Assembly (NCBI GenBank): GCA_964464925.1 | Contig: CAYXLI010000015.1 | Coordinates: forward strand, 62,001 to 126,000 | From: CAYXLI01 sp964464925 | GTDB taxonomy: Bacteria > Acidobacteriota > Terriglobia > Bryobacterales > Bryobacteraceae | DNA length: 64,000 nt | Direction of reading: 5' to 3' | Shown: positions 8,832 to 17,501 of the stretch, one piece after another | Numbering within the stretch: position 1 is the stretch's first letter | Layout: the number at the start of each line of letters is the position of its first letter | The notes under the pieces: generated by a model | Told to the model about the DNA's origin: nothing | The model's database searches: none | The model's input: the letters and a program-made list of their open reading frames with translations, nothing else | Program-made: the position numbers and the translations under genes

Positions 8832-11399
8832 ATGCAAGCCGAGCCGTCCACGCCGCTAATGCGGCAGTATCACGCAATCAAGCAACAGGTTCCCCAGGCG
8901 CTGCTGATGTTTCGCCTGGGGGATTTTTACGAACTATTCTATGACGACGCGGTGACGGCTGCGCGCGAACTGGAGATCACTCTCACCTCACGCAACAAAG
9001 AAAAGGACCAGGCCATTCCGATGTGCGGGGTGCCGCACCACTCTGCGGAAAACTACATTGCGCGGCTGATCCAGCGTGGGTATCGGGTCGCCGTCTGCGA
9101 ACAGATGGAGGATCCGAAGTTCGCCAAAAAATTGGTGAAGCGTGAAATTACGCGCATTGTCACCCCAGGTACAGCAACGGAAGCGCAACTGCTGCAATCG
9201 CGCGAAAACAACTATCTGGCTGCGGTGATCAGGCGAGGGGAGCGCGCCGGCGTGGGGCATGTCGACATCTCGACGGGCGAGTTTCGCGTGACAGAGATGG
9301 ACGCCGGCGATGTTCCCGCAGCGCTGGAGAATCTGAACGCCCGGGAAGTGCTGCTGCCGGATGGCGCGTCGCTGGAAGTGCAATGTCTGCGCACGCCGCT
9401 GGAAGGCTGGATCTTCGATTACGACTATTCAGAGCGCAGCCTGAAGGAGCACTTTCAATTGCTGAGCCTTGACGGCTGCGGATTGGAGGGGAAGCCCCTG
9501 GCGGTGGGTGCCGCTGGGGCAATCCTTCACTACCTCCGCGACACACAGCGCAGCGCGCTGGACCATGTCGACCGGCCGGGCTATTATGACCGGTCGGAAT
9601 CGATGATCCTGGATTCGGTCACCGTGCGGAATCTGGAATTGATCGAACCTCTTTTCGCGGGTGAGCGCAAGGACTCGACACTGATCAGCGTGCTGGATCA
9701 AACCTCTACAGGCATGGGCGGCCGGCTTTTGCGCAACCGCCTCCTGCGGCCGAGTCTGGATCAGCAGGAGATCGAAGCTAGACTCGATGCTGTCCAAGCC
9801 ATGCTGCAGGGAACGATTCAGCGGACGGAAATACGCAAGACGCTTAGCAGCGTGCTTGATCTGGAGCGGTTGCTGGCGAAAGTCACGATTGGCAATGCGA
9901 CGCCGCGCGATGTTCTGGCGCTTGGCCGTTCGCTGCAAACCATCGGACATATGCCTACGCTGCCGGAGGCCGAGCGGTTGCGGGACATTGCACAACGTCT
10001 CGATGCGGTTCCGGAGGTGAGTGAACGAATTCTCAGCGCCATTTCCGACGAACCGCCGATTGCATTGGCCGACGGTGGAACGATTCGGGATGGATACAAC
10101 ACGGCTCTCGATGAACTGCGCGACATCAGCCGCAACAGCCGGCAGTACATTGCGCAGATCGAGCAGAGGGAGCGCACGCGGACGGGGATCGCATCGCTAA
10201 AGGTACGGTTCAATAACGTCTTCGGATATTACCTGGAAATCTCGAAGGCGAACCTTGCGCTTGCGCCGTCTGACTACGAGCGCAAGCAGACGCTGGTGAA
10301 TGCTGAGCGCTTCACAACACCCGAGTTGAAGGAGCTGGAAGCGAAGGTCCTCTCGGCCGAGGAGAAGATCCTGGAGTTGGAGCGCGAGATCTTCACGGAG
10401 TTGCGCACATTTACCTCGCAGCATGCTGCGCGCATACGCGCGACCGCGGCGGCGGTTGCTGAATTGGACGTGACTGCGGCCTTAGCGGAAGTAGCGGCGC
10501 AGAACAAGTATGCGCGGCCGGCGTTCTCGGCGTCGGGCGAGATGAAGGTCATCGCGGCCCGTCACCCCGTAATCGAAAAGCTGACGGAGAGACAGGCTCA
10601 ACGCTTTATCGCGAACGACATCTTCCTCGATTCCAACGGTGACTATATCGCCGTGATCACCGGCCCCAACATGGGAGGCAAATCAACGTACCTGCGGCAG
10701 GCCGCTTTGGTGGTGGTGATGGCGCAGATCGGCTCCTTCGTGTCCGCAAGTGAAGCCGTGCTGCCGGTGATGGACCGTGTCTTCACTCGCATCGGCGCGG
10801 CAGACAATCTGGCGCGCGGGCGCTCTACGTTCATGGTGGAGATGACCGAGACAGCCGTCATCCTCAACACCGCGACGGCGAACAGCCTCATCGTATTGGA
10901 TGAGATTGGACGCGGCACATCCACCTACGATGGCCTTTCGCTCGCTTGGGCCGTGGTGGAACACGTGCACGACCGGATCAGAGCGAAGACCCTCTTTGCG
11001 ACTCATTATCACGAGCTGACGGAACTGGCGGAGCAACTCGAAGGTGTCCGCAACCTGCATGTGTCGGTGAAGGAAGCAGGGGATCAGATCATCTTTTTAC
11101 GCAAAGTCGAGCCCGGACGCGCGGATCGTAGCTACGGCATAGAGGTGGCGCGTCTTGCGGCTTTGCCGTCATCCGTGATTGAACGTGCGAGCCAGATCCT
11201 CGCGCTACATGCGCGCGCCGAGACTACGGTGACGGAAGAAGCGGCGCCACGCCATGCGGGCGGTCCAATGCAGATCCAGTTGTTCGAGCCGGTGAATCAT
11301 CAGATCGCCGATCGCATTCGGGCGCTGAAGCTCGATGAATTGCGTCCCATTGAGGCACTGCAGATCCTGGCGGCATTGCAGGAAGAATTGAGGCGCTGA
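8832..11399 (+). CDS. mutS: DNA mismatch repair protein MutS
   Basis: Recognises mispaired bases and starts methyl-independent or MutL-dependent repair. It is 855 aa, full length. The mismatch-reading domain is at the N-terminus with the Phe-x-Glu motif in LGDFYELF (residues about 31-38). The connector, lever and clamp follow, then the ATPase with Walker A GPNMGGKST (about 610) and Walker B LDEIGRGTSTYDG (about 690). The C-terminus keeps the dimerisation tail, ending ALQILAALQEELRR. The preceding 64-bp gap has no clear promoter. The TGA shares a base with the ATG of anmK (TGATG), giving tight coupling to cell-wall recycling for no obvious functional reason. Confidence 0.97.
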   Translation: MQAEPSTPLMRQYHAIKQQVPQALLMFRLGDFYELFYDDAVTAARELEITLTSRNKEKDQAIPMCGVPHHSAENYIARLIQRGYRVAVCEQMEDPKFAKKLVKREITRIVTPGTATEAQLLQSRENNYLAAVIRRGERAGVGHVDISTGEFRVTEMDAGDVPAALENLNAREVLLPDGASLEVQCLRTPLEGWIFDYDYSERSLKEHFQLLSLDGCGLEGKPLAVGAAGAILHYLRDTQRSALDHVDRPGYYDRSESMILDSVTVRNLELIEPLFAGERKDSTLISVLDQTSTGMGGRLLRNRLLRPSLDQQEIEARLDAVQAMLQGTIQRTEIRKTLSSVLDLERLLAKVTIGNATPRDVLALGRSLQTIGHMPTLPEAERLRDIAQRLDAVPEVSERILSAISDEPPIALADGGTIRDGYNTALDELRDISRNSRQYIAQIEQRERTRTGIASLKVRFNNVFGYYLEISKANLALAPSDYERKQTLVNAERFTTPELKELEAKVLSAEEKILELEREIFTELRTFTSQHAARIRATAAAVAELDVTAALAEVAAQNKYARPAFSASGEMKVIAARHPVIEKLTERQAQRFIANDIFLDSNGDYIAVITGPNMGGKSTYLRQAALVVVMAQIGSFVSASEAVLPVMDRVFTRIGAADNLARGRSTFMVEMTETAVILNTATANSLIVLDEIGRGTSTYDGLSLAWAVVEHVHDRIRAKTLFATHYHELTELAEQLEGVRNLHVSVKEAGDQIIFLRKVEPGRADRSYGIEVARLAALPSSVIERASQILALHARAETTVTEEAAPRHAGGPMQIQLFEPVNHQIADRIRALKLDELRPIEALQILAALQEELRR

Positions 11400-12478
11400 T
11401 GCGTGTAGCCGGAATCATGAGCGGCACGTCGCTCGATGGTATCGATGTAGCGGTCGTCGATTTAGGCGCAAACGATCTCGATGTCGTTGCCTTTGCGAGC
11501 TTCCCGTATTCGGAGAAGCTGCGATCCCGCATCCTGGCCGTATCGAACGCGGTGGCGCACGTTGGGGAAGTCTCCCGGCTGAACTTCGAACTCGGTGAAT
11601 TGTACGCGCGCGCGGTAAAGCGCTGCGGCGTGCCTGTGAATTCAATCGACCTAGTAGGGTGCCACGGCCAGACGATTTTTCACGATAAGGGCAACACACT
11701 CCAGATCGGATCCGCCGCTGTCATTGCGGAGCGGCTCGGCAAGCCTGTGGTCAGCGATTTTCGGCCTCGCGATATCTCTGCGGGCGGCCGCGGCGCTCCA
11801 CTAGTTCCTTTCGTCGATTACTGGCTGTATAAACACCCCAAGCTGTGCCGCGTAGCTTTGAACATCGGGGGTATCGCGAATGTGACGATCCTGCCTCCCA
11901 AGGTAAGGCTGGAAGATGTGATTGCGTTTGATACCGGTCCGGGAAACATGGTCATCGACCAGTTGGTGGCCATATACACGAGGGGCAAGAAGCGGTATGA
12001 CGCCGCCGGAATGCTCGCGCGAAAGGGAACGGTGCAGCCGAAGCTACTTGATAATCTGCTGCGGAGTTCTTACTACCGCCAGCGGCCGCCGAAGACGGCC
12101 GGCCGGGAACAATATGGCCGCGAGTTTGTAGATCAGTTGCTGAAAACCGGTGCTCCGGTGCTCGACTTGATCGCGACAGCGACTGCTTTCTCCGCCGCCA
12201 CGATTGCCGCGGCTCTGCAGCGTTTCGCGCCTGGCAGTGTGGACGAGTTGATCGTGTCTGGCGGAGGCTCACACAATGTTCAGCTCATGGCTTACCTGCA
12301 GGCCTTCCTTCCCGAAACCAAATTGCGGATGTCGTCGGAGTTCGGAATCGATGTAGATGGTAAGGAAGCCATCGCATTTGCCATCCTCGCCCATGAAACG
12401 TGGCGCCGCAGGCCGTCTAATGTGCCCTCCGCTACGGGCGCACGCTGTCCGGTCATTCTGGGTAACGTTACTTTCTAG
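11399..12478 (+). CDS. anmK: Anhydro-N-acetylmuramic acid kinase
   Basis: Phosphorylates 1,6-anhydro-MurNAc to MurNAc-6-phosphate during peptidoglycan recycling. It is 359 aa, typical. Visible motifs: MSGTSLDGIDVA at the N-terminus, VGCHGQTIFH, the sugar-site DFRPRDISAGGRGAPLVPF, FDTGPGNMVID, and the C-terminal ATP-site VSGGGSHN. The start overlaps the mutS stop by one base. After its stop comes about 500 bp of non-coding sequence filled with hairpins, which probably includes its terminator. Confidence 0.95.
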   Translation: MRVAGIMSGTSLDGIDVAVVDLGANDLDVVAFASFPYSEKLRSRILAVSNAVAHVGEVSRLNFELGELYARAVKRCGVPVNSIDLVGCHGQTIFHDKGNTLQIGSAAVIAERLGKPVVSDFRPRDISAGGRGAPLVPFVDYWLYKHPKLCRVALNIGGIANVTILPPKVRLEDVIAFDTGPGNMVIDQLVAIYTRGKKRYDAAGMLARKGTVQPKLLDNLLRSSYYRQRPPKTAGREQYGREFVDQLLKTGAPVLDLIATATAFSAATIAAALQRFAPGSVDELIVSGGGSHNVQLMAYLQAFLPETKLRMSSEFGIDVDGKEAIAFAILAHETWRRRPSNVPSATGARCPVILGNVTF

Positions 12479-12585
12479 GTTCTCGCAGAGCGAAATTTCA
12501 ACGGAAATCAGGACATCCTCCGCCCTGTTCCGATTTGTGCTAAGTATATTTCCCCTGTTTTCTGATACTTGGCACGACAAAGAAC

Positions 12586-12613
12586 TTTGCAAGCAACACT
12601 TTGCAGGTATTCT
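12586..12613 (+). promoter_or_regulatory. Weak sigma-70-type promoter candidate
   Basis: TTTGCA at 12586-12591 and TATTCT at 12608-12613 are separated by 16 bases; each matches four of six consensus bases. It would start a transcript just before the first hairpin. Evidence is positional only. Confidence 0.25.
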
Positions 12614-12625
12614 GAGATCAAGAAA

Positions 12626-12658
12626 GGCGGTTGGTTCGGTGCTTCGGAACCAGCCGCC
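12626..12658 (+). other. Hairpin 1 of the array
   Basis: Arms 12626-12637 and 12647-12658 pair over 12 bp with one G-U. The inner part contains GGTTGG and GGAACC, a core shared with hairpin 4 and partly with hairpin 3. No T-tract follows. Confidence 0.65.
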
Positions 12659-12675
12659 GTGTGGCACTCTTTGGG

Positions 12676-12720
12676 ACCGGCGGAAGTAAATCACTCTTCC
12701 GCCGGTTCGTTTTCAGTTTT
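12676..12720 (+). terminator. Hairpin 2, possible intrinsic terminator
   Basis: A perfect 11-bp stem (12676-12686 with 12696-12706) and a 9-base AT-rich loop are followed by TCGTTTTCAGTTTT. The T-run is interrupted, so termination may be partial. It lies 200 bp after the anmK stop. Confidence 0.5.
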
Positions 12721-12887
12721 GAGTTCGCGGTGCACGGCTTGTTGAGCCTCGCTCCGAGCCGCGCGAATCTCCGGAAACAGGTCTGGGCAACCTGGTCTCG
12801 GAGAAAAAGGCGGCAGCCGGGTTGGTGGACCTGGCTGCCGCTTGGGTCTTGAGTTCGCAGTTCGTTGAGCCTCGCTCCGAGCTGCGC
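12719..12887 (+). repeat. Imperfect direct repeat between hairpins
   Basis: Two copies, at about 12719-12762 and 12849-12887. Both begin TTGAGTTCGC and both contain GTTGAGCCTCGCTCCGAGC (12741-12759 and 12864-12882), the second being a few bases shorter between the two blocks. Each copy follows a hairpin (2 and 3), suggesting duplication of a hairpin-plus-tail unit. Confidence 0.65.
12807..12843 (+). other. Hairpin 3 of the array
   Basis: Arms 12807-12821 and 12830-12843 pair over about 13 bp with one bulge and one G-U. The loop side contains GGGTTGG and GGACC, related to the core of hairpins 1 and 4. No T-tract follows directly. Confidence 0.6.
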
Positions 12888-12958
12888 CTCGCGCCAGCTG
12901 GTGTCTGCGGGATTTCCTTTCCTGCCGCGGACCGAGCGGCCACTGGTGCGAGCCCTGA

Positions 12959-13003
12959 GGCAGGAGCCGGTTGGCGGAACCGGCTCCTGCCCTTTTTTAT
13001 TTG
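12959..13003 (+). terminator. Hairpin 4, strong rho-independent terminator
   Basis: A perfect 14-bp stem (12959-12972 with 12978-12991) with the 5-base loop GGCGG is followed by CTTTTTTATTT. The T-tract is on the plus strand only, so it ends plus-strand transcription coming from anmK or from the hairpin region. It overlaps the 3' end of the opposing GH2 gene. Confidence 0.85.
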
Positions 13004-14856
13004 TGTGTTTGGTAGTCTTCCTGCGGCACCATGTAGCGAACGCGCTGACGGTTCATGATGCGGTCGCGCCATGCCCATTCCATCTCCACATCGCGTTGTG
13101 TGCGCGGGCCCTGTACGGCCATCGCAATATCTTCAGGCGGAATCTTTGGCGTACGGTCGGCGTAAAGCAACCCATTCGCTTCCTGATAAGTATCCGTAAA
13201 CTGCGTATAGCAGAAGCCTGCCAGCACGGGCAGCGATCGCACAACGCTGAGCAGGTCCATCACTTTTTCAGCAAAAGCTTCCTGGGTTTCCGTCCTCGAA
13301 TAGCCCCAAGTGCCCGGATCGGGCGAGAATGCAATGCCTCCGAATTCCGTGATCATGAGCGGTTGATCGGCATGGAACTCGTCTCCGTTGAGGAGCAGTA
13401 CGCGGCCGCCGGGGCGCTCCCGCTTGAACAAGCGGGGCAGGACTTCCTCGCCGTAGCGGGCTCCGACGCGTTCAGGGGAAGGATCGTAGTCGTGAATACC
13501 GATAATGTCGGTAGCGACGCTCTCCCACCCGTCATTTCCGATCACGGGGCGCGTCGGATCCAGAGTCTTTGTCAGATGGTATAGCGCCTGGACATAGTGC
13601 CGCTGTGCGGGACTCTCAGGCAAATCGGGCACCCCCCAACTCTCATTGAAAGGTACCCAGGCAATAATGCACGGGTGCGAATAGTCGCGCTCGATGACAT
13701 CGATCCACTCGCGCGTCAAACGTTCGATCGATTCCCGTGTGTAGCGGTATGCGCTGGGCATCTCCTCCCACACGAGCAAGCCTAAGGCGTCAGCCCAGTA
13801 TAAGAATCGAGGATCTTCAATTTTCTGGTGCTTGCGGACCCCATTGAATCCCATGTCTCTTGCGAGTTCCACGTCGCGCCGCAGTGCGTCATCATCAGGA
13901 GCCGTGAGGCCCGTCTCCGGCCAGTAGCCTTGATCAAGCACCATCCGCAGAGGATAGGGGCGGCCGTTCAACACGAGACGATCGCCCTGCACCGCGATAG
14001 AGCGCAACGCAGTGTAGCTCTGGACCTGGTCCAGAAGCTCGCCTTTTGCAGTCCACAGGCGGATCTCGGCATCGATCAGGTTCGGAGCGTTAGGCGTCCA
14101 GAGCAGTTCGTTGCGATAATCATCAATGCCCGGATCCGACAAAGCGATCCGCCGGTGCACTTCGCGCGCAACGACCGTGTACGTGTCGGATGCCAGTAGC
14201 TGATCGCGGAACGTGAGTTTGATGGACATCTGCAGGTCGTCGCAACGTTCCCCTGTCACCCAACCTTCAAATCCGATCTCCCAGCGCTCGAAAACCGGCG
14301 TGAAGCGCACAGCCTCGATGCGCGATGCGGGGACTCGCTCTGCCCAGACTGTCTGCCAGATACCGCTCGTTCGCGGATACCAGATCGAGTGCGGCTCCAG
14401 TTGCCAGTCCTGTTTTCCGCGTGGCTTCGAAAGATCGGCAGGGTCGTCGAAGGCACGGACTACAATCGTCTGGACTCCTTCAGATAACAGCGCGCTGGTG
14501 ATGTCCGCATAGAACGGAGTGTAACCACCCTCATGCTCCACCACGAGTTTTCCGTTCACCCAGACGAGAGCATGGTGGTCGACCGCCCCGAAATGCACCA
14601 GTAGGCGCTCCCGTTCACCCAAGGCAGGAACTTTGAATTCACGCCGGTACCAGCACGCTTTGAAGAATCCGGTGTTGCCGATTCCGCTCGCCGGAGTCTC
14701 CGGAGAGAACGGCACATTGATAGTTGTCGTGAAAGATACATCTTCAGGGCGAGTCCATTTCGCTTCCGGATCCATGGCGAAGTCCCAGGTGCCGTTGAGA
14801 TTCACCCATTCTGCCCGCTCCAACTGAGGACGAGGATAACCGCGCGACTGATTCAA
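12997..14856 (-). CDS. Glycoside hydrolase family 2 (beta-galactosidase/beta-glucuronidase-like)
   Basis: Hydrolyses a beta-glycoside; which sugar is not clear. It is 619 aa with the GH2 order: sugar-binding jelly-roll (LNGTWDFAMDP, ACWYRREFKVP, GAVDHHALVWVNGK), an Ig-like domain, then the TIM barrel. The acid/base glutamate is in WVPFNESWG (about residue 403) and the nucleophile in PLMITEFGG (about 503). No signal peptide is visible, so it is probably cytoplasmic. The start is TTG at 14856, with GGGAGG five bases upstream. It is divergent from a glucuronoyl-esterase-like gene, a pairing that suggests plant-polysaccharide use. Confidence 0.88.
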   Translation of the reverse strand: MNQSRGYPRPQLERAEWVNLNGTWDFAMDPEAKWTRPEDVSFTTTINVPFSPETPASGIGNTGFFKACWYRREFKVPALGERERLLVHFGAVDHHALVWVNGKLVVEHEGGYTPFYADITSALLSEGVQTIVVRAFDDPADLSKPRGKQDWQLEPHSIWYPRTSGIWQTVWAERVPASRIEAVRFTPVFERWEIGFEGWVTGERCDDLQMSIKLTFRDQLLASDTYTVVAREVHRRIALSDPGIDDYRNELLWTPNAPNLIDAEIRLWTAKGELLDQVQSYTALRSIAVQGDRLVLNGRPYPLRMVLDQGYWPETGLTAPDDDALRRDVELARDMGFNGVRKHQKIEDPRFLYWADALGLLVWEEMPSAYRYTRESIERLTREWIDVIERDYSHPCIIAWVPFNESWGVPDLPESPAQRHYVQALYHLTKTLDPTRPVIGNDGWESVATDIIGIHDYDPSPERVGARYGEEVLPRLFKRERPGGRVLLLNGDEFHADQPLMITEFGGIAFSPDPGTWGYSRTETQEAFAEKVMDLLSVVRSLPVLAGFCYTQFTDTYQEANGLLYADRTPKIPPEDIAMAVQGPRTQRDVEMEWAWRDRIMNRQRVRYMVPQEDYQTHK

Positions 14857-14958
14857 CGATGCCTCCCTAGAGATTTACAGCTAATCTTGGGACGCCCATC
14901 AGCGGCAGCCGTTTCAGATTCCTGATGCAACAGGTGACAACGCGATATAACTGACTGC

Positions 14959-16179
14959 ATGCGATTTCCGGTCTTCCTGTTCGCGATCGTCTCCGCAGGT
15001 GCTCTTTTCTGCCAGTCGCGAGGCATCAGCGAGGAAAGCAAGGTGCCTCCGTATACGCTGCCTGATCCGCTGATAGACAGCCAGGGAAAACAGGTGCGAA
15101 CGGCACGGCAGTGGGAAGGCCGCCGCAAGGAAATTTTTCACCTGTTCGAGACGGAAATGTACGGCCGCGTGCCGCCTAAGCCGGACGGGCTCCGTTCCGA
15201 ACTCGTTGAGCGGAGCGACCAAGCGCTCGGGGGGAAGGCAATCCGGAAACAATACGTGGTGACGCTCGGGAAGGATCCAAAGGCGCCGAAGATGGACCTC
15301 CTCCTCTATTTGCCGAAGCAGGTGAAGGGACGGGCCCCTGTGTTCTTCGGAATGAACTTCCCTGGTAACCAGGCGGTGAATGCCGATCCGGCGATTCGGA
15401 TCACCCAGTCCTGGGTTTCCAAGGACAACAAGAAAGAGCGGGGAGTTGCCGCGTCCCGCTGGCCGATCGAACAGGTGCTGGCGCGAGGTTACGGTGTGGC
15501 GACCGTGTACGTTGGTGATCTGGATCCTGATTACGATGACGGGTTTCAGAACGGAGTCCACGCGGTGTACGGCAAGCCTAAGCCGGACGAGTGGGGAACG
15601 CTCGCGGCGTGGGCATGGGGATATGGCCGGGCGATGGACGTGCTTGAGAAAGACCCGAACGTGGATGCGAAACGAGTGATTATCCACGGTCACTCCCGGA
15701 TCGGGAAGGCGGCCCTCTGGGCGGGGGCGTTGGACCCCAGATTCGCGATTGTGATCTCGAACGACTCCGGAGCGGGCGGGGCTGCACTCTCAAAGCGAAT
15801 TTTCGGGGAGACCGTTAAGGATTTAAATGACCACTTCCCGCACTGGTTCTGCGCAAACTTCCGGAAGTACAGCGCGAATGAGGCGGCGTTGCCGATGGAC
15901 CAGCACATGCTCCTGGCGCTTATCGCTCCCCGGCCGTTATATGTCGACAGCGCGGCCGAAGATCTCTGGTCGGACCCGAAAGGGGAGTTTCTGAGTGCGC
16001 TCGGCGCCGACCCGGTTTACCGGCTGCTGACAGGGGAGGGACTGCCCGTGAAGGAATGGCCCCCCGTAGGACAACCTGTGATGGGGCGGATTGGCTATCA
16101 TGTGCGCCCCGGTAAACACGATGTCACGCTCTACGATTGGGAGCGCTGGATGGACTTCGCTGACAAGTGGCTGCGGTAA
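14959..16179 (+). CDS. Exported glucuronoyl esterase-like hydrolase (CE15)
   Basis: CE15 enzymes cleave the ester between 4-O-methyl-glucuronic acid of xylan and lignin alcohols. The 406-aa protein begins MRFPVFLFAIVSAGALFCQ, a Sec signal. It has the nucleophile elbow HGHSRIGKAALW (Ser about residue 245; the canonical form is GCSRxGK, so the Cys is His here), NDSGAGGAAL, HWFCANF, the acid region RPLYVDSAAED and the catalytic histidine in RPGKHDVT (about 386). The substrate is inferred from the family. It is divergent from GH2 across a 102-bp gap. Confidence 0.82.
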   Translation: MRFPVFLFAIVSAGALFCQSRGISEESKVPPYTLPDPLIDSQGKQVRTARQWEGRRKEIFHLFETEMYGRVPPKPDGLRSELVERSDQALGGKAIRKQYVVTLGKDPKAPKMDLLLYLPKQVKGRAPVFFGMNFPGNQAVNADPAIRITQSWVSKDNKKERGVAASRWPIEQVLARGYGVATVYVGDLDPDYDDGFQNGVHAVYGKPKPDEWGTLAAWAWGYGRAMDVLEKDPNVDAKRVIIHGHSRIGKAALWAGALDPRFAIVISNDSGAGGAALSKRIFGETVKDLNDHFPHWFCANFRKYSANEAALPMDQHMLLALIAPRPLYVDSAAEDLWSDPKGEFLSALGADPVYRLLTGEGLPVKEWPPVGQPVMGRIGYHVRPGKHDVTLYDWERWMDFADKWLR

Positions 16180-16211
16180 GGACGCTGAAACTTTGATTTT
16201 AATGAAGCAGG

Positions 16212-16288
16212 TGGTGGGCCCGACAGAACTCGAATCTGTGACCTCTACCGTGTCAAGGTAGCGCTCTAACCAACTGAGCTACGGGCCC
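16212..16288 (-). tRNA. tRNA-Val (GAC anticodon), CCA encoded
   Basis: Read on the minus strand it folds as a cloverleaf: acceptor GGGCCCG pairing with CGGGCCC, D-arm GCTC/GAGC with AGTTGGTTA loop, anticodon stem CTACC/GGTAG with loop TTGACAC, T-arm ACAGA-TTCGAGT-TCTGT, discriminator A, then CCA. The anticodon is GAC, reading GUC and GUU valine codons. It lies between convergent-facing neighbours on the plus strand. Confidence 0.96.
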
Positions 16289-16307
16289 GCAGAACGGCGG
16301 AATTCTC

Positions 16308-16336
16308 AGAATACCACGGAGGCGCGATAATCTGAA
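16308..16336 (-). promoter_or_regulatory. Promoter candidate for tRNA-Val
   Basis: On the minus strand TTCAGA (16336-16331) and TATTCT (16313-16308) are 17 bases apart, each matching four of six consensus positions, about 20 bases before the mature tRNA. It overlaps the region just upstream of thpR. Confidence 0.45.
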
Positions 16337-16341
16337 AGCGA

Positions 16342-16899
16342 ATGCGCCTTTTCACAGGTATCTCCATTCCGGACAACGTGATCGGCTCGCTCGAACGCCT
16401 TCAGGCAAAGCTCAAACCTACTGCCCGCATCAACTGGTCACCGCCGGAGAACTTTCACATCACGACCAAATTTATTGGCCAATGGCCGGAAACGCGGCTT
16501 GAGGAACTGAAAGAAGCGCTTTCGTACGTGCCCACGCCCGGGTTGCCGTTGACAATTCGGATCAGCGGGCTCGGGTGGTTCCCGAATCCGCACTCGCCGC
16601 GCGTTTTTTTCGCGGCCATTCACGCTCCTGCCCAGTTGGAGCAGTTGGCGGCGGATACCGATGCCGCGACCACCGGACTGGGAATCGAGAAGGAAGCCAG
16701 AAAGTTTTCACCACACCTCACTCTTGCGCGCATCAAGGAACCTGACCCGCTTGTCGAAATGAAGCGCACCGTCGCGGCTCTTCCGTCCGTCGACTTCGGA
16801 GAGTTCACCGCGGACCGCTTCTATCTGTACCTGAGCGAGACGAGCCCCGCCGGTTCCGTCTATACTCAACTTGCGGAGTTTCCGTTCTCTTCCAAATGA
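16342..16899 (+). CDS. thpR: RNA 2',3'-cyclic phosphodiesterase (2H family)
   Basis: A LigT/ThpR-type enzyme that opens 2',3'-cyclic phosphates on RNA. It is 185 aa, the usual size. The two catalytic HxTx motifs are HITTKF (about residue 36) and HLTLAR (about 132); the N-terminus MRLFTGISIPD and the segment RVFFAAI are typical. The TGA overlaps the plsY ATG (ATGA), so it heads a thpR-plsY-gpsA operon. The cellular substrate is not known for most members. Confidence 0.92.
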   Translation: MRLFTGISIPDNVIGSLERLQAKLKPTARINWSPPENFHITTKFIGQWPETRLEELKEALSYVPTPGLPLTIRISGLGWFPNPHSPRVFFAAIHAPAQLEQLAADTDAATTGLGIEKEARKFSPHLTLARIKEPDPLVEMKRTVAALPSVDFGEFTADRFYLYLSETSPAGSVYTQLAEFPFSSK

Positions 16900-17501
16900 T
16901 CCCGATTCTGGTTCTTCTGGGGTGCTACCTGATTGGCGGCATTCCGTTCGGCTACCTTCTGGTAAAACTCAGGAGTGGCGAAGATGTACGTTCCACCGGC
17001 AGCGGCAATATCGGTGCGACGAACGTGCTACGCACGTACGGACGTGCAATGGGCGTTGCCACTCTGCTACTCGATGTGTTGAAGGGGTGGGTGGCGGTCT
17101 GGCTTGCGGACCATTTCACCCATGGCGACCCGCTCTGGTTGAGCCTAGCCGCGCTTGCTGTGATGGCCGGCCACGCCTACCCGGTTTTTCTCCAATTCCG
17201 CGGAGGCAAGGCTGTCGCCTCCTTTATCGGCGCTTTTCTCTACATCACACCATGGCCGCTTCTCGCCGTACTCATCGTGTTCGTTGTCACGGTGGCCTTC
17301 AGCAGGTACATCTCTCTCGGTTCCATCATCGCGGCCGGTAGTTTCCCGGTCGCCGTCTTCCTCATTCAGCATCCTCCGTTGCCCGTGCTGATTGCTGCTC
17401 TGGTATCCGGTGTCTTCATTGTGGTGCGGCATCAGTCGAATATCGAACGTATCCGTGCCGGCAACGAGCGCGTGTTCTCCTTTGGAGGAAAGCGAGGATG
17501 A
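16896..17501 (+). CDS. plsY: Glycerol-3-phosphate acyltransferase PlsY
   Basis: Transfers an acyl group from acyl-phosphate to the sn-1 position of glycerol-3-phosphate at the inner membrane, the first step of phospholipid synthesis. It is 201 aa with several hydrophobic helices. The three PlsY loops are visible: GSGNIGATNVLRTYG (phosphate site), PVFLQFRGGKAVAS, and the late RHQSNIERIRAGNE. It overlaps both thpR and gpsA by four bases. Being next to gpsA, which supplies its substrate, supports the call. Confidence 0.95.
   Translation: MIPILVLLGCYLIGGIPFGYLLVKLRSGEDVRSTGSGNIGATNVLRTYGRAMGVATLLLDVLKGWVAVWLADHFTHGDPLWLSLAALAVMAGHAYPVFLQFRGGKAVASFIGAFLYITPWPLLAVLIVFVVTVAFSRYISLGSIIAAGSFPVAVFLIQHPPLPVLIAALVSGVFIVVRHQSNIERIRAGNERVFSFGGKRG

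Larger units (their letters stand above)
12479..12996. other. 518-bp intergenic region with a hairpin array
   Basis: No convincing coding frame was found on either strand. The first 145 bases are relatively AT-rich and hold a weak promoter candidate. The rest holds four strong stem-loops and a direct repeat, described in separate entries. On the minus strand the stop codon of the GH2 gene lies in the T-tract of the last hairpin. Confidence 0.75.

Noticed and set aside
12560..12590. Sigma-54 promoter suggested by TTGGCACG before TTTGCA
   Set aside because: The gap between the GG and GC elements is too long (11 bases instead of 5) for a sigma-54 site.
12626..12998. CRISPR-like array from the repeated hairpins
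   Set aside because: The units differ in sequence, spacing is irregular and there are no cas genes; they are hairpins, not identical repeats.
14914..15693. 259-codon minus-strand frame over the CE15 gene
   Set aside because: No motif, and the plus strand carries a full catalytic set with a signal peptide.
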